Origin: a virus
IMG/VR virus record: IMGVR_UViG_3300027754_000253
Location: 1-34,800 of that record
Length of the DNA: 34,800 bases
Reading direction: 5' to 3' (one strand)
The notes beneath the pieces are model-generated. The model was not told where the DNA came from. It saw only the letters and a list, made by a program, of their open reading frames with translations, and searched no databases. This document shows, one piece after another, positions 13,151 to 22,603 of the stretch (its first letter is position 1; the number at the start of each line of letters is the position of its first letter). The position numbers and the translations under genes are program-made.

Positions 13151-14365
13151 ATGGCGATAACAATACTTAGTAAACCAACTGATGCATTATATTACGGTTA
13201 TGTACCTTGTTATAATAATCAATGGTTCGTGGCTTCGAGTTCTCAAACAGCAGCAGCTAACTTTAAATATTACATTGTAGTAACTGACTTATTAAGTGGT
13301 TATAGTGTAACTGAAAAGTTTTTACCTAATCCAAGTGGCAAATTACAATTTGATGCTTCAAAGTTTAGTGAGTTATTAATGACTAATTACATTCCAGTTA
13401 ATGTTTATGGCTTTCAACAAAATACAAGTATTCGTAAAATAAGAGTAAACATCGGTGAGATATACGGGTCTACTTTACCAGGAACTATTTATACAGGAAC
13501 TAATATTGATTACATTGTCTGGAATGGCAGTTTAGAAATGCTTACGTTTTCGCAATACAATAGTAAAAATTATACTTGGGATTTGAGTACTAATCCTAAT
13601 CTTAATTATCCTGTTTTGTTATCGGACTTAGCAGATGACTACACGTTTAATAATAGAAGTAACTTTTTATATTGGATGGTTTTAGAAGGTCAAACTGATT
13701 TACCTAAAGTATATTTAAGAACTTATAATGCTGCTGGATCGGTGTTAAATACTTATACGATTACAAATGGATATAATTCAACTGGAGCTTATCAAACTAA
13801 CATGGTATGTATTGATGTTGGTAAAAAGGGAATTGATGGGATTAATGCAAGTTACTTAGTAGGTGTTGAATATTACGATATAATGGCTGAGGTATCTTCA
13901 GAATTAGCTCCATTCAAAATTAAAAGATATACAATAAAATGCAGTCCTCGTTTTGATGTTTATACACTTCATTACTTATCGAATACAGGAGCTTATGAAA
14001 CTTTACATTGTAGTAAGGTATCGGAATTGAACTCTACTAAAACAAGTACAACTTTTAAACGATCACCCTGGACTGTTGTAAGTAATGTAATGACTTTAGA
14101 TTATTCGGTAGCTGTAGAACAACCAACTATTGTAAACGTTCAAAATGGATTAAAGTTAAATAGCGACTGGGTAACGAAAGCAGAATTATTAAAGTATAAA
14201 GATTTGTTTAGTTCACCTGATGTTAAATTAGATTTAGGAACTGCTCAGGGTTATGCTTCGGTAAAAGTAACTAATGGAAGTTATGTATCTAAGAATAACG
14301 ATAAGCTAAGAAACTTAACTTTTGATTTATTATTTACTCACAATAACCAAAGACAAAAAGGATAA
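13151..14365 (+). CDS. Phage structural protein, probable distal tail/baseplate component
   Basis: A 404-aa beta-rich protein with many Tyr, Thr and Ser residues: YGYVPCYNNQWFVASSSQTA and SGKLQFDASKFSELLMTN near the N-terminus, a middle YWMVLEGQTDLPKVYLRT and a basic SPRFDVYTLHYLSNTG toward the end. No enzymatic motif is seen. It stands directly before the 971-aa tail protein (stop and start overlap by one base) and looks like a tail-tip element, as in other Bacteroidetes phages with this gene order. I do not recognise a named family. Confidence 0.55.
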   Translation: MAITILSKPTDALYYGYVPCYNNQWFVASSSQTAAANFKYYIVVTDLLSGYSVTEKFLPNPSGKLQFDASKFSELLMTNYIPVNVYGFQQNTSIRKIRVNIGEIYGSTLPGTIYTGTNIDYIVWNGSLEMLTFSQYNSKNYTWDLSTNPNLNYPVLLSDLADDYTFNNRSNFLYWMVLEGQTDLPKVYLRTYNAAGSVLNTYTITNGYNSTGAYQTNMVCIDVGKKGIDGINASYLVGVEYYDIMAEVSSELAPFKIKRYTIKCSPRFDVYTLHYLSNTGAYETLHCSKVSELNSTKTSTTFKRSPWTVVSNVMTLDYSVAVEQPTIVNVQNGLKLNSDWVTKAELLKYKDLFSSPDVKLDLGTAQGYASVKVTNGSYVSKNNDKLRNLTFDLLFTHNNQRQKG

Positions 14366-17280
14366 TGAACGATATTAAGATTTTATTATATACTCAAGAC
14401 GCAACTCCGATTGAATACGATGTTAGTTATATTGATGAGATTCCAATTAGCTTTAACTTTTTAATATCGGACATAAGAAACCCTGATAAAAAGAATGCAA
14501 GTTTTTCAAAAACAATAACATTCCCCGGAACTAAGGATATTAATAAATTCTTTGAATTAATATGGAAATCAAACATTAGTTTAAATTATTTCAATCCTAA
14601 TAAGAAATGCGATATATATTATTATGTTAATTCGGTACTTCAGTTTAAGGGTGATTTACAACTAATAAAAATTAACATTGATGATTCAACTGGTGAGGTG
14701 GTTTATGAATGTAGCTGTAAAGGTACTATCGGAAACATATTTACAAAGATAGGAGACAAGTTATTATCGAATCCTGAAGATACCTCGTTTACTAACAGTT
14801 TAAATTTTAGTACTTATAATCACAATCTAACTTTGTCAAACGTAACTAATAGCTGGGCCACATCAATTCAAGTAGCTGGTTCTCCTGTTACATTTGCATT
14901 AGGTAATGGCTATGTATATCCTCTTATAAATTATGGTAAGACAACAGGAATATTATTTGGTAATCAATCTGGCTATGTAGCTGAAAGCGATTATAATATA
15001 AAGTACTTTAGACCTGCATTATATAAGAAAACAATATTAGATAAAATATTTTCCGATGCTGGTTATTCTTATACATCAACTTTTTTTAATTCAGCTTTTT
15101 ACAAAAGGCAAATCATTCCTTCAACAAATGAAAAATACGATAAGTCTCAAGCTCAATTATCACAAAATCAATTTTATGCTGGATTAACAACAACTACTTT
15201 AACTACTAACGTTTTTTCAGCAACAAATATTGCATCAGATTGGCAAGCTTATTATGGTGTAGCTACGCCACCATTTTATCAAACAGTATTATTTAACAAT
15301 ACAAGTACAGCTCCGTATAATGATGCTGGAAGCCATTATAGTTCAGCAACTGGTTTCTTTACACAATCAACTTTTGTTAACTATACAGCTGGGTCGAACC
15401 TTATATTTGATTTAAAAATAACAGCAAGTAATGCATCTGCATATTATGCTAATATAACTGATCTAAATATTTATTTAAGAATAGATGGTATTCCTTCTGC
15501 AGTTAATAGTTATAATATACAAGGTCAGTATATAGTTGGTACTACAGCTAATTTACAAATAACAGTAGTTAATCCATCTACAACAGCTGGACCTGGAACA
15601 CCTTTATTTGTTCAATTTGGTATTACTAATATTCAATATCAATTAACAGAAGTTAATGGAACAACTTTAGTAAATACAGGAACTTCAACTGTAACTTGTG
15701 ATATAAAACCTGGTTCTGAATTTTATGCTAATTACGAATTACAACAAATAATTGAGGGTGATTTAGTAGACTTGAATAATGTTTTACCTAATAATATAAA
15801 GCAAATAGATTGGTTAATGTCGGAGTTTAAATTGCATAATCTTTATATGGTGCAAGACAAAACAAATGAATATAATTACTTTATTGAAGATAGGGAGAGC
15901 TTTTATAGTGGCTCAATAGATTGGTCTGATAAAAGAGATTACTCTATGAAGCGTGAAGTTACTCCAATAGGTGAATTAGATTTTTTAAGATATGAATTAG
16001 CTTACAAAGAAGATGCCGATTATTATAATAATAAGTATCAAAATGATTATAAAGAAACTTTCGGAAAACATTATGAATATGTCGATAATGATTTTATTAC
16101 TCAAACAAAAGATGTAAGTGTAATTTATTCAGCTACTCCGTTAGTTGGTAATAATGTAAATGGATTAGTTATTCCTTATATTTTAAAAAATGATAGCGGG
16201 GTAATAGGATCAATAGGGGCAAACATACGGTCTCTTTATTATGGCGGTTTAATTAATTTAAGTTTTGGTGATTGGACTTTATACTATTCAAACGGAAGTT
16301 CATCAATAACTTATACTACATATCCATTTGCTGGGGATTGCGATAATCCTTATAATCCTACACTCACTTTAAATTGGGACACACCAAGAGAAATATATTA
16401 TACCTATCAACAAGCTACTTATACCGATAACAATTTGTATAATAGGTTTTATTCTCGAATGATAAATCAATTAACAGATAAAAACTCAAAGATTGAAAGG
16501 CGATATTATAATTTAACAGCTTACGATATTAAAAACTTTGATTTTAGAAATGTAGTTTGGGATGATGGTTATTATATAGTAAATGCCATTAAGGATTACA
16601 ACTTTATGAAGCCACAATCAACAATGGTTGAACTATTAAAGTTAACTGATTATGCTGTATTCGTTCCTGATAACGATATTGATAAACCTTTCAATAATAG
16701 AATAGGTAATATAAGTCAATTACAAAATTTAAGTTCAGCAAGTGGAAGTAATGTTAATTTAGGTTATAATAGTAATATAGTAGGGGGCGATAATAACTTT
16801 GTAGCTTCAGGAGCAAATAGCGTTACGCTAACGAACTCAAATGATGTAGTTATAGAATCTTTAATAAGTAATTTTACAGGCGTTAATTTATCAAGTACAA
16901 GCACAATAACAAGCGGAGGCATTAACTTAGCGGATGCCATTACAATAGATAATTCAAGTGGTACTTATTTAGCAAAAGTAAACGCAAGTCAATTAGTAAA
17001 AAAGTCAATAACCATAACAGCTAATTATACCATTGATGGAAGTTGTACATTCTTTTGGGTAACTGCTACAGCTGGCAATATAAAGATAACAATCGACCCG
17101 ACTTTATTTATTGATTACGAGTTTACATTTTTTAGAACTGATGCAACTGCAAACTCAGTAAAGTTATACGGGGTGGCATCGGAAACATTAAACGGGGCAG
17201 CTTTACCGCAAACAATAATAACAGGGCAATATTCAATAATAACAATTAAATCAAATGCAACTAACGTCTTTATAATATAA
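14365..17280 (+). CDS. Large tail-tip protein with adhesin-like C-terminus
   Basis: A 971-aa protein. The first ~130 residues (SYIDEIPISFNFLISDIRNP, then SFSKTITFPGT, CSCKGTIGNIFT) look like a tail hub or baseplate domain. A long Ser/Thr/Asn/Tyr-rich middle follows, with a Trp/Tyr-rich part near 490-700. The C-terminus contains LGYNSNIVGGDNNFVASGAN and SVTLTNSNDVVI, a repeating G-x-N-S/N-x-V pattern as in beta-helical adhesin heads, then a beta domain ending ITIKSNATNVFII. It is probably a tip or receptor-binding protein. The separation into domains is by eye. No signal peptide. Confidence 0.6.
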   Translation: MNDIKILLYTQDATPIEYDVSYIDEIPISFNFLISDIRNPDKKNASFSKTITFPGTKDINKFFELIWKSNISLNYFNPNKKCDIYYYVNSVLQFKGDLQLIKINIDDSTGEVVYECSCKGTIGNIFTKIGDKLLSNPEDTSFTNSLNFSTYNHNLTLSNVTNSWATSIQVAGSPVTFALGNGYVYPLINYGKTTGILFGNQSGYVAESDYNIKYFRPALYKKTILDKIFSDAGYSYTSTFFNSAFYKRQIIPSTNEKYDKSQAQLSQNQFYAGLTTTTLTTNVFSATNIASDWQAYYGVATPPFYQTVLFNNTSTAPYNDAGSHYSSATGFFTQSTFVNYTAGSNLIFDLKITASNASAYYANITDLNIYLRIDGIPSAVNSYNIQGQYIVGTTANLQITVVNPSTTAGPGTPLFVQFGITNIQYQLTEVNGTTLVNTGTSTVTCDIKPGSEFYANYELQQIIEGDLVDLNNVLPNNIKQIDWLMSEFKLHNLYMVQDKTNEYNYFIEDRESFYSGSIDWSDKRDYSMKREVTPIGELDFLRYELAYKEDADYYNNKYQNDYKETFGKHYEYVDNDFITQTKDVSVIYSATPLVGNNVNGLVIPYILKNDSGVIGSIGANIRSLYYGGLINLSFGDWTLYYSNGSSSITYTTYPFAGDCDNPYNPTLTLNWDTPREIYYTYQQATYTDNNLYNRFYSRMINQLTDKNSKIERRYYNLTAYDIKNFDFRNVVWDDGYYIVNAIKDYNFMKPQSTMVELLKLTDYAVFVPDNDIDKPFNNRIGNISQLQNLSSASGSNVNLGYNSNIVGGDNNFVASGANSVTLTNSNDVVIESLISNFTGVNLSSTSTITSGGINLADAITIDNSSGTYLAKVNASQLVKKSITITANYTIDGSCTFFWVTATAGNIKITIDPTLFIDYEFTFFRTDATANSVKLYGVASETLNGAALPQTIITGQYSIITIKSNATNVFII

Positions 17281-17282
17281 TT

Positions 17283-19295
17283 ATGGCAACTGAAAAAATA
17301 GGAATAGAAGTCGAAGTTAAGGGAGCTGAAAAAACAATCAGTTCTTTTAAAGATTTAAAAACAGCGATTAAGGCAGCCAAGGATGAACAGATAGCAATGT
17401 CTGAAAAATTTGGTGCTTCATCGGTTGAAGCTGTAAATGCATCAAAAAAAATAGCTGAGTTAAAAGATAAAGTTGATGACTTAAATGATTCAAGTAAAAG
17501 TTTAAAGGGTAGTGGGTTTGAAATGTTAAAACAAGGATTTGGTCAAGTTCGTGAGGGTTTGATGAATTTAGATTTTGACAAAGTAAAAACAGGAATAACA
17601 GCAATGAGTTCGGGGTTTGTGTCAATGGGTAAAGCTGCAATGGCATCATTACAAGGAATTAAAGGAGCTATTATAGCAACAGGAATAGGGTTGTTGGTTG
17701 TTGCATTAGGAGCTATTTATGCTTACTGGGATGATATTAAAGGTGTGGTCGATGGATTAACTCCTGAGTTAAAAAAGCAAAATGATTTAGCAAATGAAAA
17801 TTTAAAAACTCAGCAAGATAAATTAAATGCAATAAGTGGCCAAGAAAACATATTAAAATTACAAGGCAAAACTGAAAAAGAAATATTGCAATTAAAAATG
17901 AAGCAAACCGATGAAGCCATTGCAGCATCGGACATAGCAATAGCGCAAGCGGAACAAACTAAGAAAGCACAAGTTGAGGCATCAGAAAGAAATAAAAATA
18001 TTTTACAAGGTATAATTGCTTTTGTAACTTCTCCTATATCTATTTTATTACAAGGCATAGATGCTATTGGTAGTGCATTTGGTAAAAACTTTGGATTGTA
18101 TGAAGGGTTTACTGGTGGTATAGCAAAAATGGTTTTTGATCCTGATGAAGTAGCAGCAGAAGGCGATAAAGTAATTGCAGAAGCAAAAGCTGTAAATGCT
18201 AAATTAAAAAATGATAGAGCTGGATTACAATTATCAATTAATGCTATAGATACTAAGGCAGCTGAGGATAGAAAAAAATTAGGAGCAGATGCTGTTAAAA
18301 ATGCTAAGGAAGCTAAAGATAAAGAATTACAAAATCAAATTGAATTACAAGCTAAGTTATTAGAATTAAGAACTCAATTAATAAAAGACGAACAAGAAAA
18401 AGAACAAGCAATATTAAAAAACAAATTCTTATCGGACCAACAAGATTTATATAATAAAGGAGCTAATGCTGAATTATTAAAAGCGTTAAATGATAATTTT
18501 GAACAAGACAAATCAGTAATAAGTGATAAATATTTAAAAATAAAACAAGATAAAGAAGCAGAAGCAGAAGCTAAAAGGCAATCTAATGCCGATGTTGCTA
18601 TAGCATTAATTGAAGAAGCTGAAAGGAAAAAAGAACAATTAGAAGATGATGCAAGAAAATTAAAATTACAAAAAGAACAACAATTACAAAGAGATATACT
18701 TGAATCGGTAAACATTGCAGCTCAAACAGCTTTATCAGTTCAAAAAACTTTATCGGATACTTATTACATGAAGGAATCACAAAAAAATAATAAACTTTAT
18801 GCCGATAAATTAAAAAATGTAAGACAAGGTTCTAAAGAAGAAAAAGCAATATTAGAACAAAAGGCAGTTGATGAAAAAGACTTAGCTCGTAAACAATTTG
18901 AAACACAAAAGAAATTCAATAGAGCTTCTGCTATATTAAATGGTATCTTAGGGTTAGGTGCTATCTTCGCAATACCCGATCCAACGTTAGGAATACTTTC
19001 TGCAATAAGAGCAGTCGCTTTAGTTGCAACAACAGCCGCAAACATTGCTGCCATAAATGCTACACAATTTGATGAAGGCGGAGCTACAGCGGGAGGAATA
19101 CCAGCAGCAGCAGATGCATCACCAACAACAAGTCAAGCTCCAGCAATATATGGACCAGGTCAAGGGCAATCAACTACATTTACTGGTAATCAAAATAATA
19201 ACTTTGCTCCAGTTAAAGCATATGTCGTAGAAACTGAAAACCGAAGCACTACAAATAGAGTAAACAAATTAGTATCGGAATCCACTTATGGATAA
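17283..19295 (+). CDS. Tape measure protein
   Basis: A 670-aa protein dominated by Ala, Lys, Glu and Gln, with long predicted helices and coiled coils (for example residues 165-240 and 320-560). A hydrophobic segment, GAIIATGIGLLVVALGAIYA at about 126-145, and further ones at 560-600 match the tape measure layout. The C-terminal 80 residues are Gly/Ala/Gln-rich. It determines tail length: at about 0.15 nm per residue, known for other phages, a tail near 100 nm would be expected. It follows the tail-tip genes, an unusual order. Helical density and size are the main evidence. Confidence 0.82.
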   Translation: MATEKIGIEVEVKGAEKTISSFKDLKTAIKAAKDEQIAMSEKFGASSVEAVNASKKIAELKDKVDDLNDSSKSLKGSGFEMLKQGFGQVREGLMNLDFDKVKTGITAMSSGFVSMGKAAMASLQGIKGAIIATGIGLLVVALGAIYAYWDDIKGVVDGLTPELKKQNDLANENLKTQQDKLNAISGQENILKLQGKTEKEILQLKMKQTDEAIAASDIAIAQAEQTKKAQVEASERNKNILQGIIAFVTSPISILLQGIDAIGSAFGKNFGLYEGFTGGIAKMVFDPDEVAAEGDKVIAEAKAVNAKLKNDRAGLQLSINAIDTKAAEDRKKLGADAVKNAKEAKDKELQNQIELQAKLLELRTQLIKDEQEKEQAILKNKFLSDQQDLYNKGANAELLKALNDNFEQDKSVISDKYLKIKQDKEAEAEAKRQSNADVAIALIEEAERKKEQLEDDARKLKLQKEQQLQRDILESVNIAAQTALSVQKTLSDTYYMKESQKNNKLYADKLKNVRQGSKEEKAILEQKAVDEKDLARKQFETQKKFNRASAILNGILGLGAIFAIPDPTLGILSAIRAVALVATTAANIAAINATQFDEGGATAGGIPAAADASPTTSQAPAIYGPGQGQSTTFTGNQNNNFAPVKAYVVETENRSTTNRVNKLVSESTYG

Positions 19296-19326
19296 ACAAT
19301 ATTTAAAATTTAAACATTATTAGATT

Positions 19327-19917
19327 ATGGAATTACCAATAAAGAAAGCAATAATAGATGTCGAAGATTCAGAGATGGGATTAAAGACAGTTAGTTTAGT
19401 AAGTGATCCAGCAATTCAAATAAATTGGATTAAGTTCAACAAACAATCTGAAATCAAGTTAGCAATTCAAAACGAAGACAAGAGAATTATATTTACTCCC
19501 GTACTTATACCTAATCAATTAATTTATCGGAATATAGCGGGTGAGGAATTTAACTTAATGTTCGATAAGGAAACTATTGAATTAGTAGAACAAAAATGGG
19601 TTAAAGATAATTTAAGCAGTGCTGTAGATATTGAGCATTCAAGTAAATTAATAGAAGGGGTTACATTCTTTGAATCAGTATTATTAAATAACGAAAGATT
19701 TGCAACAGCTAAAGGGTTCGAAGGATTGCCAGAAGGAACTTGGTTTTTAACTGGCAAAGTTGAATCGGATGATGTATGGACAAAAATTAAGTCGGGTGAG
19801 GTTAATGGCGTTTCGATTGATGGGTTATTTAAAACAGCTGAAGTAAAAAAAGTAACTATGTCAGACGAACAAATAATAAAAATAATAAACAATTTAAAAA
19901 CTTTAAACATTATTTAA
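19327..19917 (+). CDS. XkdF-like prohead protease
   Basis: A 196-aa protein starting MELPIKKAIIDVEDSEMGLK, with SLVSDPAIQINWIKFNKQ, FTPVLIPNQLIYR, the DIEHSS box (about 97-102) and the GTWFLTGKVESDDVW, GEVNGVSIDGLF segment. This is the pattern of XkdF-like phage serine proteases, with H in EHSS and S in GVSIDG as likely catalytic residues. It cleaves the scaffold and capsid during head maturation. It stands directly before the scaffold and major capsid genes. A TTTAAACATTAT leader lies 6 nt before the start. Confidence 0.82.
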   Translation: MELPIKKAIIDVEDSEMGLKTVSLVSDPAIQINWIKFNKQSEIKLAIQNEDKRIIFTPVLIPNQLIYRNIAGEEFNLMFDKETIELVEQKWVKDNLSSAVDIEHSSKLIEGVTFFESVLLNNERFATAKGFEGLPEGTWFLTGKVESDDVWTKIKSGEVNGVSIDGLFKTAEVKKVTMSDEQIIKIINNLKTLNII

Positions 19918-19919
19918 TT

Positions 19920-20504
19920 ATGGAAACAAATGTTATCTCAAAAATTAAAGACTTTATCATTACTAAATTAAGTGTTGATGAACGTGTGGCCTTAGAAGGT
20001 CTTAATCCAGTTGCTGAAAAACCTACAATCCCAACTGACGAAAAAAAACCAAGTACCGAGCAAACTCCTGAAGTTAAAATGAAAGAAGCTAAAACAGTTG
20101 ATGGTTTAGTATTCGCTTATGATGGGGAATTAGTTATCGGAACTGCAATCATGGACATTACAAGTGGCACAGCTAGTCCAGTAATGGATGGGGAATACAC
20201 AATGGAAGATGGCAACATCGTAACTATTACAAGTGGAGTAGTAGCTGAGATTGCAAGTACAAAAGAAGAAGCTCCTGAGTTACCTGAAGTAGTTGCTCCA
20301 GAATTAAAGATGCCCGATATGAAAACTCAAATGAGTAACATGCAAGTATCTTTAGAAAGTCAAATATCTAGTTTGAAAAAACAAGTTGTTTTACTTAACA
20401 AAGTAGTAAACGAAATTTTAAACACTCCAATACAAAATGAAACTAAGGTTTCTAAAAATTGGGAAGAATTAAGTCCTTTAGAAAAATTTAGACTATCAAA
20501 ATAA
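19920..20504 (+). CDS. Capsid scaffold-like protein
   Basis: A 194-aa acidic protein. A Pro/Glu-rich N-terminus leads to a beta domain (DGLVFAYDGELVIGTAIMDI, then YTMEDGNIVTITSG, V) and a helical coiled coil near the C-terminus (MSNMQVSLESQISSLKKQVV). That arrangement, and the place between protease and capsid genes, fits a scaffolding protein. The last ~15 residues (ELSPLEKFRLSK) may bind the capsid. The motif TTTAAACATTAT, spanning the end of the protease gene, lies 6 nt before its start. Confidence 0.72.
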   Translation: METNVISKIKDFIITKLSVDERVALEGLNPVAEKPTIPTDEKKPSTEQTPEVKMKEAKTVDGLVFAYDGELVIGTAIMDITSGTASPVMDGEYTMEDGNIVTITSGVVAEIASTKEEAPELPEVVAPELKMPDMKTQMSNMQVSLESQISSLKKQVVLLNKVVNEILNTPIQNETKVSKNWEELSPLEKFRLSK

Positions 20505-20538
20505 TTAATAATTAATAACAATTTAAAACTAAAAAAAT

Positions 20539-21546
20539 ATGGCAATTTCCGCTACAATCGTTGATATCAGGGGCCTCGCAGTAACGCCCATCATTGAAGA
20601 AATACTCTTCGCGAATGATACTGTAAACAAAAACTTAGTAAGTTTAGCAACTGACATCAAGAGTGATTCGGTGTTTACCGAAAATGACAACTCAGCTACA
20701 ATGGCGGCATACTCTTCAGGAGCTCCAACTTCGGCTGGTACTTTTGGAATAGTTGATACTTTAATTACTCCGACTAAAATAATGTACTACCAAGAATTTG
20801 ATCCTAATACTTTACGTTCTTCACGTTTCAATAGAAGCATGAAGCCAGGAGCTTGGGAAATTGAATCAAGTGAATTTGGTTCTGTAGTATTAAAGTCTTA
20901 TGGTAATTTAATTGCTGAAGATTTACAATCTAAGTTTTGGAATGGCGCAACAAGTGCTACTAGAACAGCGGTTGCTGCTTTAACTCCAGGAACTGGTCAA
21001 GGTTCAGTAGGAGTTGCAGAACAAACTTTAGTTGCTTCAGGTTCAGCTACACTGATTGATGGAGTCGCCACCCGTATGATATATAATGGGGGTGCTTTAG
21101 GAACTCGTGTTAAGGTGGCTGGAACTACTTTAGACTCTTCTAATATCGCTACTGAAATGGCGAAACTGTACAACGCAATCCCTGCTCGTGTTTTATTTGG
21201 AACTGTTAAACCTTTTATCTATTGTCCTTACAATGTAAAGCAATTTATAAACGTTTATAACATTACTGCTACTTATCGTGATTTATTTGCGGTAACTAAT
21301 TTAGGTCAACCGACTGAAGCTTATTTTTACAATGGAGTTCAATTACAATTTGTACCATTAGCAAATAACGTTTTAATCGCAGCAAGACCAGATTATATTT
21401 ACTGGTGTACTGATCTAACTTCCGATATTAATAAATTTGAAGTTAACAAAATTGCTTTCAACAGAGAAGATATGTTTGTAAAAAACATTATGACAATCTT
21501 CGCTCACGTTGTGAATCAAGCAATGAATGTTCTTTACGTTGGATAA
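20539..21546 (+). CDS. Major capsid protein
   Basis: A 335-aa protein with a helical start (TPIIEEILFANDTVNKNLVS), a GAPTSAGTFGIVDTLITPTK region, and a C-terminal domain with PFIYCPYNVKQFINVYNITA and VPLANNVLIAARPDYIYWCT. Size and position after a protease and scaffold identify it as the HK97-fold capsid protein, although no single diagnostic motif exists. It is the expected most abundant product. The codon use here is less A+T-biased than in the neighbours (CGT, GGA, CTC frequent), fitting strong expression. A GC-rich hairpin follows its stop. Confidence 0.82.
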   Translation: MAISATIVDIRGLAVTPIIEEILFANDTVNKNLVSLATDIKSDSVFTENDNSATMAAYSSGAPTSAGTFGIVDTLITPTKIMYYQEFDPNTLRSSRFNRSMKPGAWEIESSEFGSVVLKSYGNLIAEDLQSKFWNGATSATRTAVAALTPGTGQGSVGVAEQTLVASGSATLIDGVATRMIYNGGALGTRVKVAGTTLDSSNIATEMAKLYNAIPARVLFGTVKPFIYCPYNVKQFINVYNITATYRDLFAVTNLGQPTEAYFYNGVQLQFVPLANNVLIAARPDYIYWCTDLTSDINKFEVNKIAFNREDMFVKNIMTIFAHVVNQAMNVLYVG

Positions 21547-21553
21547 ATTTAAT

Positions 21554-21569
21554 GGAGGGGCAACCCTCC
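21554..21569. other. Stable GNRA hairpin after the capsid gene
   Basis: GGAGGG (21554-21559) pairs with CCCTCC (21564-21569) around GCAA, a GNRA tetraloop. It stands out in this A+T-rich genome. TTATTATAAAC follows, with no clear T tract, so partial termination or mRNA end protection are both possible. Confidence 0.6.
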
Positions 21570-21599
21570 TTATTATAAACAAATTAAAATTATAAAAAT

Positions 21600-22127
21600 A
21601 TGGCATGCGTATTAACATCAGGTTATACCTTTCTCGGATGTAAAGGTGGAGCTGGAGGAATAAAAAAAGTTTATCTAACTGAATTTGAAAATAACTCAGG
21701 AACTGGTTATACTTTTACAGCAACTGCTGGATTAGTTACAGCTTATACTTTAGCAACAGGCAAGAAGTATCGTGTCTATTCTCTCGATAAGGAGATGTCG
21801 AACATGACTAGTCCGGGAACTTATACTCCAGGTTCAGGTACTGTTTCTTATGAACCACAAATTGATTTCACTATTAAAAAATTAACTACTGCAGTTATTC
21901 AAGAAATTCATTTAGTTGCTCAAAACGTTTTAACTATGATGGTTGAAGATATTAATGGTGATTATTGGTTATTTGGTAAGGATCAAGGAATGGATTTAAT
22001 GACTTGGAGTTTAGAAAGTGGAACTGCACTTACTGATTTTAACGGGCAAAAACTTTCTTTTAAAGGTAAGGAGATAGCTCCAATTTACAAAGTAACAAGT
22101 ACTTTGATAGCTAACTTAATAGTTTAA
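21600..22127 (+). CDS. Structural protein following the capsid gene (possible tail tube or decoration protein)
   Basis: A 175-aa protein of beta type, MACVLTSGYTFLGCKGGAGG, with YTLATGKKYRVYSLDKEMSN in the middle and a C-terminal GQKLSFKGKEIAPIYKVTS. The pattern resembles small structural proteins next to capsid genes in Bacteroidetes phages. Its gene lies between two hairpins, so it may be transcribed together with the capsid. Whether it is a head decoration protein or the tail tube cannot be decided from the sequence. Confidence 0.55.
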   Translation: MACVLTSGYTFLGCKGGAGGIKKVYLTEFENNSGTGYTFTATAGLVTAYTLATGKKYRVYSLDKEMSNMTSPGTYTPGSGTVSYEPQIDFTIKKLTTAVIQEIHLVAQNVLTMMVEDINGDYWLFGKDQGMDLMTWSLESGTALTDFNGQKLSFKGKEIAPIYKVTSTLIANLIV

Positions 22128-22147
22128 TAAGTAACTTTTTAAAGTTT

Positions 22148-22179
22148 AGCTCAGGCCCGTAAGCTTGAGCTTTTTTTTT
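22148..22179 (+). terminator. Intrinsic terminator after the capsid-associated gene
   Basis: AGCTCA (22148-22153) pairs with TGAGCT (22166-22171), with a further GC/GC pair inside. Nine Ts (22171-22179) follow. This is a textbook rho-independent terminator, so the capsid and the following gene end a transcription unit here. Confidence 0.8.
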
Positions 22180-22216
22180 AAATAACAATTTTGTATATTT
22201 AAACATTATTAAAGTA

Positions 22217-22603
22217 GTGATAACGATAAACAAAAATACTTCGAATACAGTTGTTTTAACACTTACTGAAAAATGTTTGTTAAACAATCCTTATTTTTTA
22301 TTTGAGTTTAAAAACGTTTCAACAAACACAAAACAATTTATTATTCCTATTGATAACAGTACGCAAAAGGATAGGTTTAATCAATTTACAATAGTAGAAA
22401 CAACATCACCAACAATCCCTCAAATCAAGTTGACTGTAGGGGATTATGAATATACAATTTACGAACAAGCTAGTAGCTCGAACACAAACCCAGCGGGATT
22501 AAATGTAGTTGAGGTGGGTTATGGAACTTGTTATGATTTAACTACAGTTACCTTTGCTGAATATCAAGGTGGCACAACAACTAATAAAGTTTATAATGGC
22601 TAG
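22217..22603 (+). CDS. Hypothetical structural protein
   Basis: A 128-aa protein with a GTG start: ITINKNTSNTVVLTLTEKCL, FLFEFKNVSTNTKQFIIPI and EYTIYEQASSSNTNPAGLNV, a beta-sandwich-like composition. Similar genes stand between capsid and portal genes in Bacteroidetes phages. It might be a head fibre or assembly factor. The GTG start is chosen for its distance from a TTTAAACATTAT leader (7 nt). It overlaps the portal gene by eight bases. Confidence 0.5.
   Translation: MITINKNTSNTVVLTLTEKCLLNNPYFLFEFKNVSTNTKQFIIPIDNSTQKDRFNQFTIVETTSPTIPQIKLTVGDYEYTIYEQASSSNTNPAGLNVVEVGYGTCYDLTTVTFAEYQGGTTTNKVYNG

Noticed and set aside
17368-19054. Several minus-strand reading frames of 60-113 codons under the tape-measure gene
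   Set aside because: They are antisense shadows of a long Ala/Lys/Gln-rich gene; composition is Leu/Phe/Cys-rich as expected from the complement, and no leader or coupling is present.
22194-22201. TATATTTA considered as a -7 box after the terminator
   Set aside because: The last base differs from the TTTG consensus and no TTG lies about 20 nt upstream; the sequence belongs to the leader motif.
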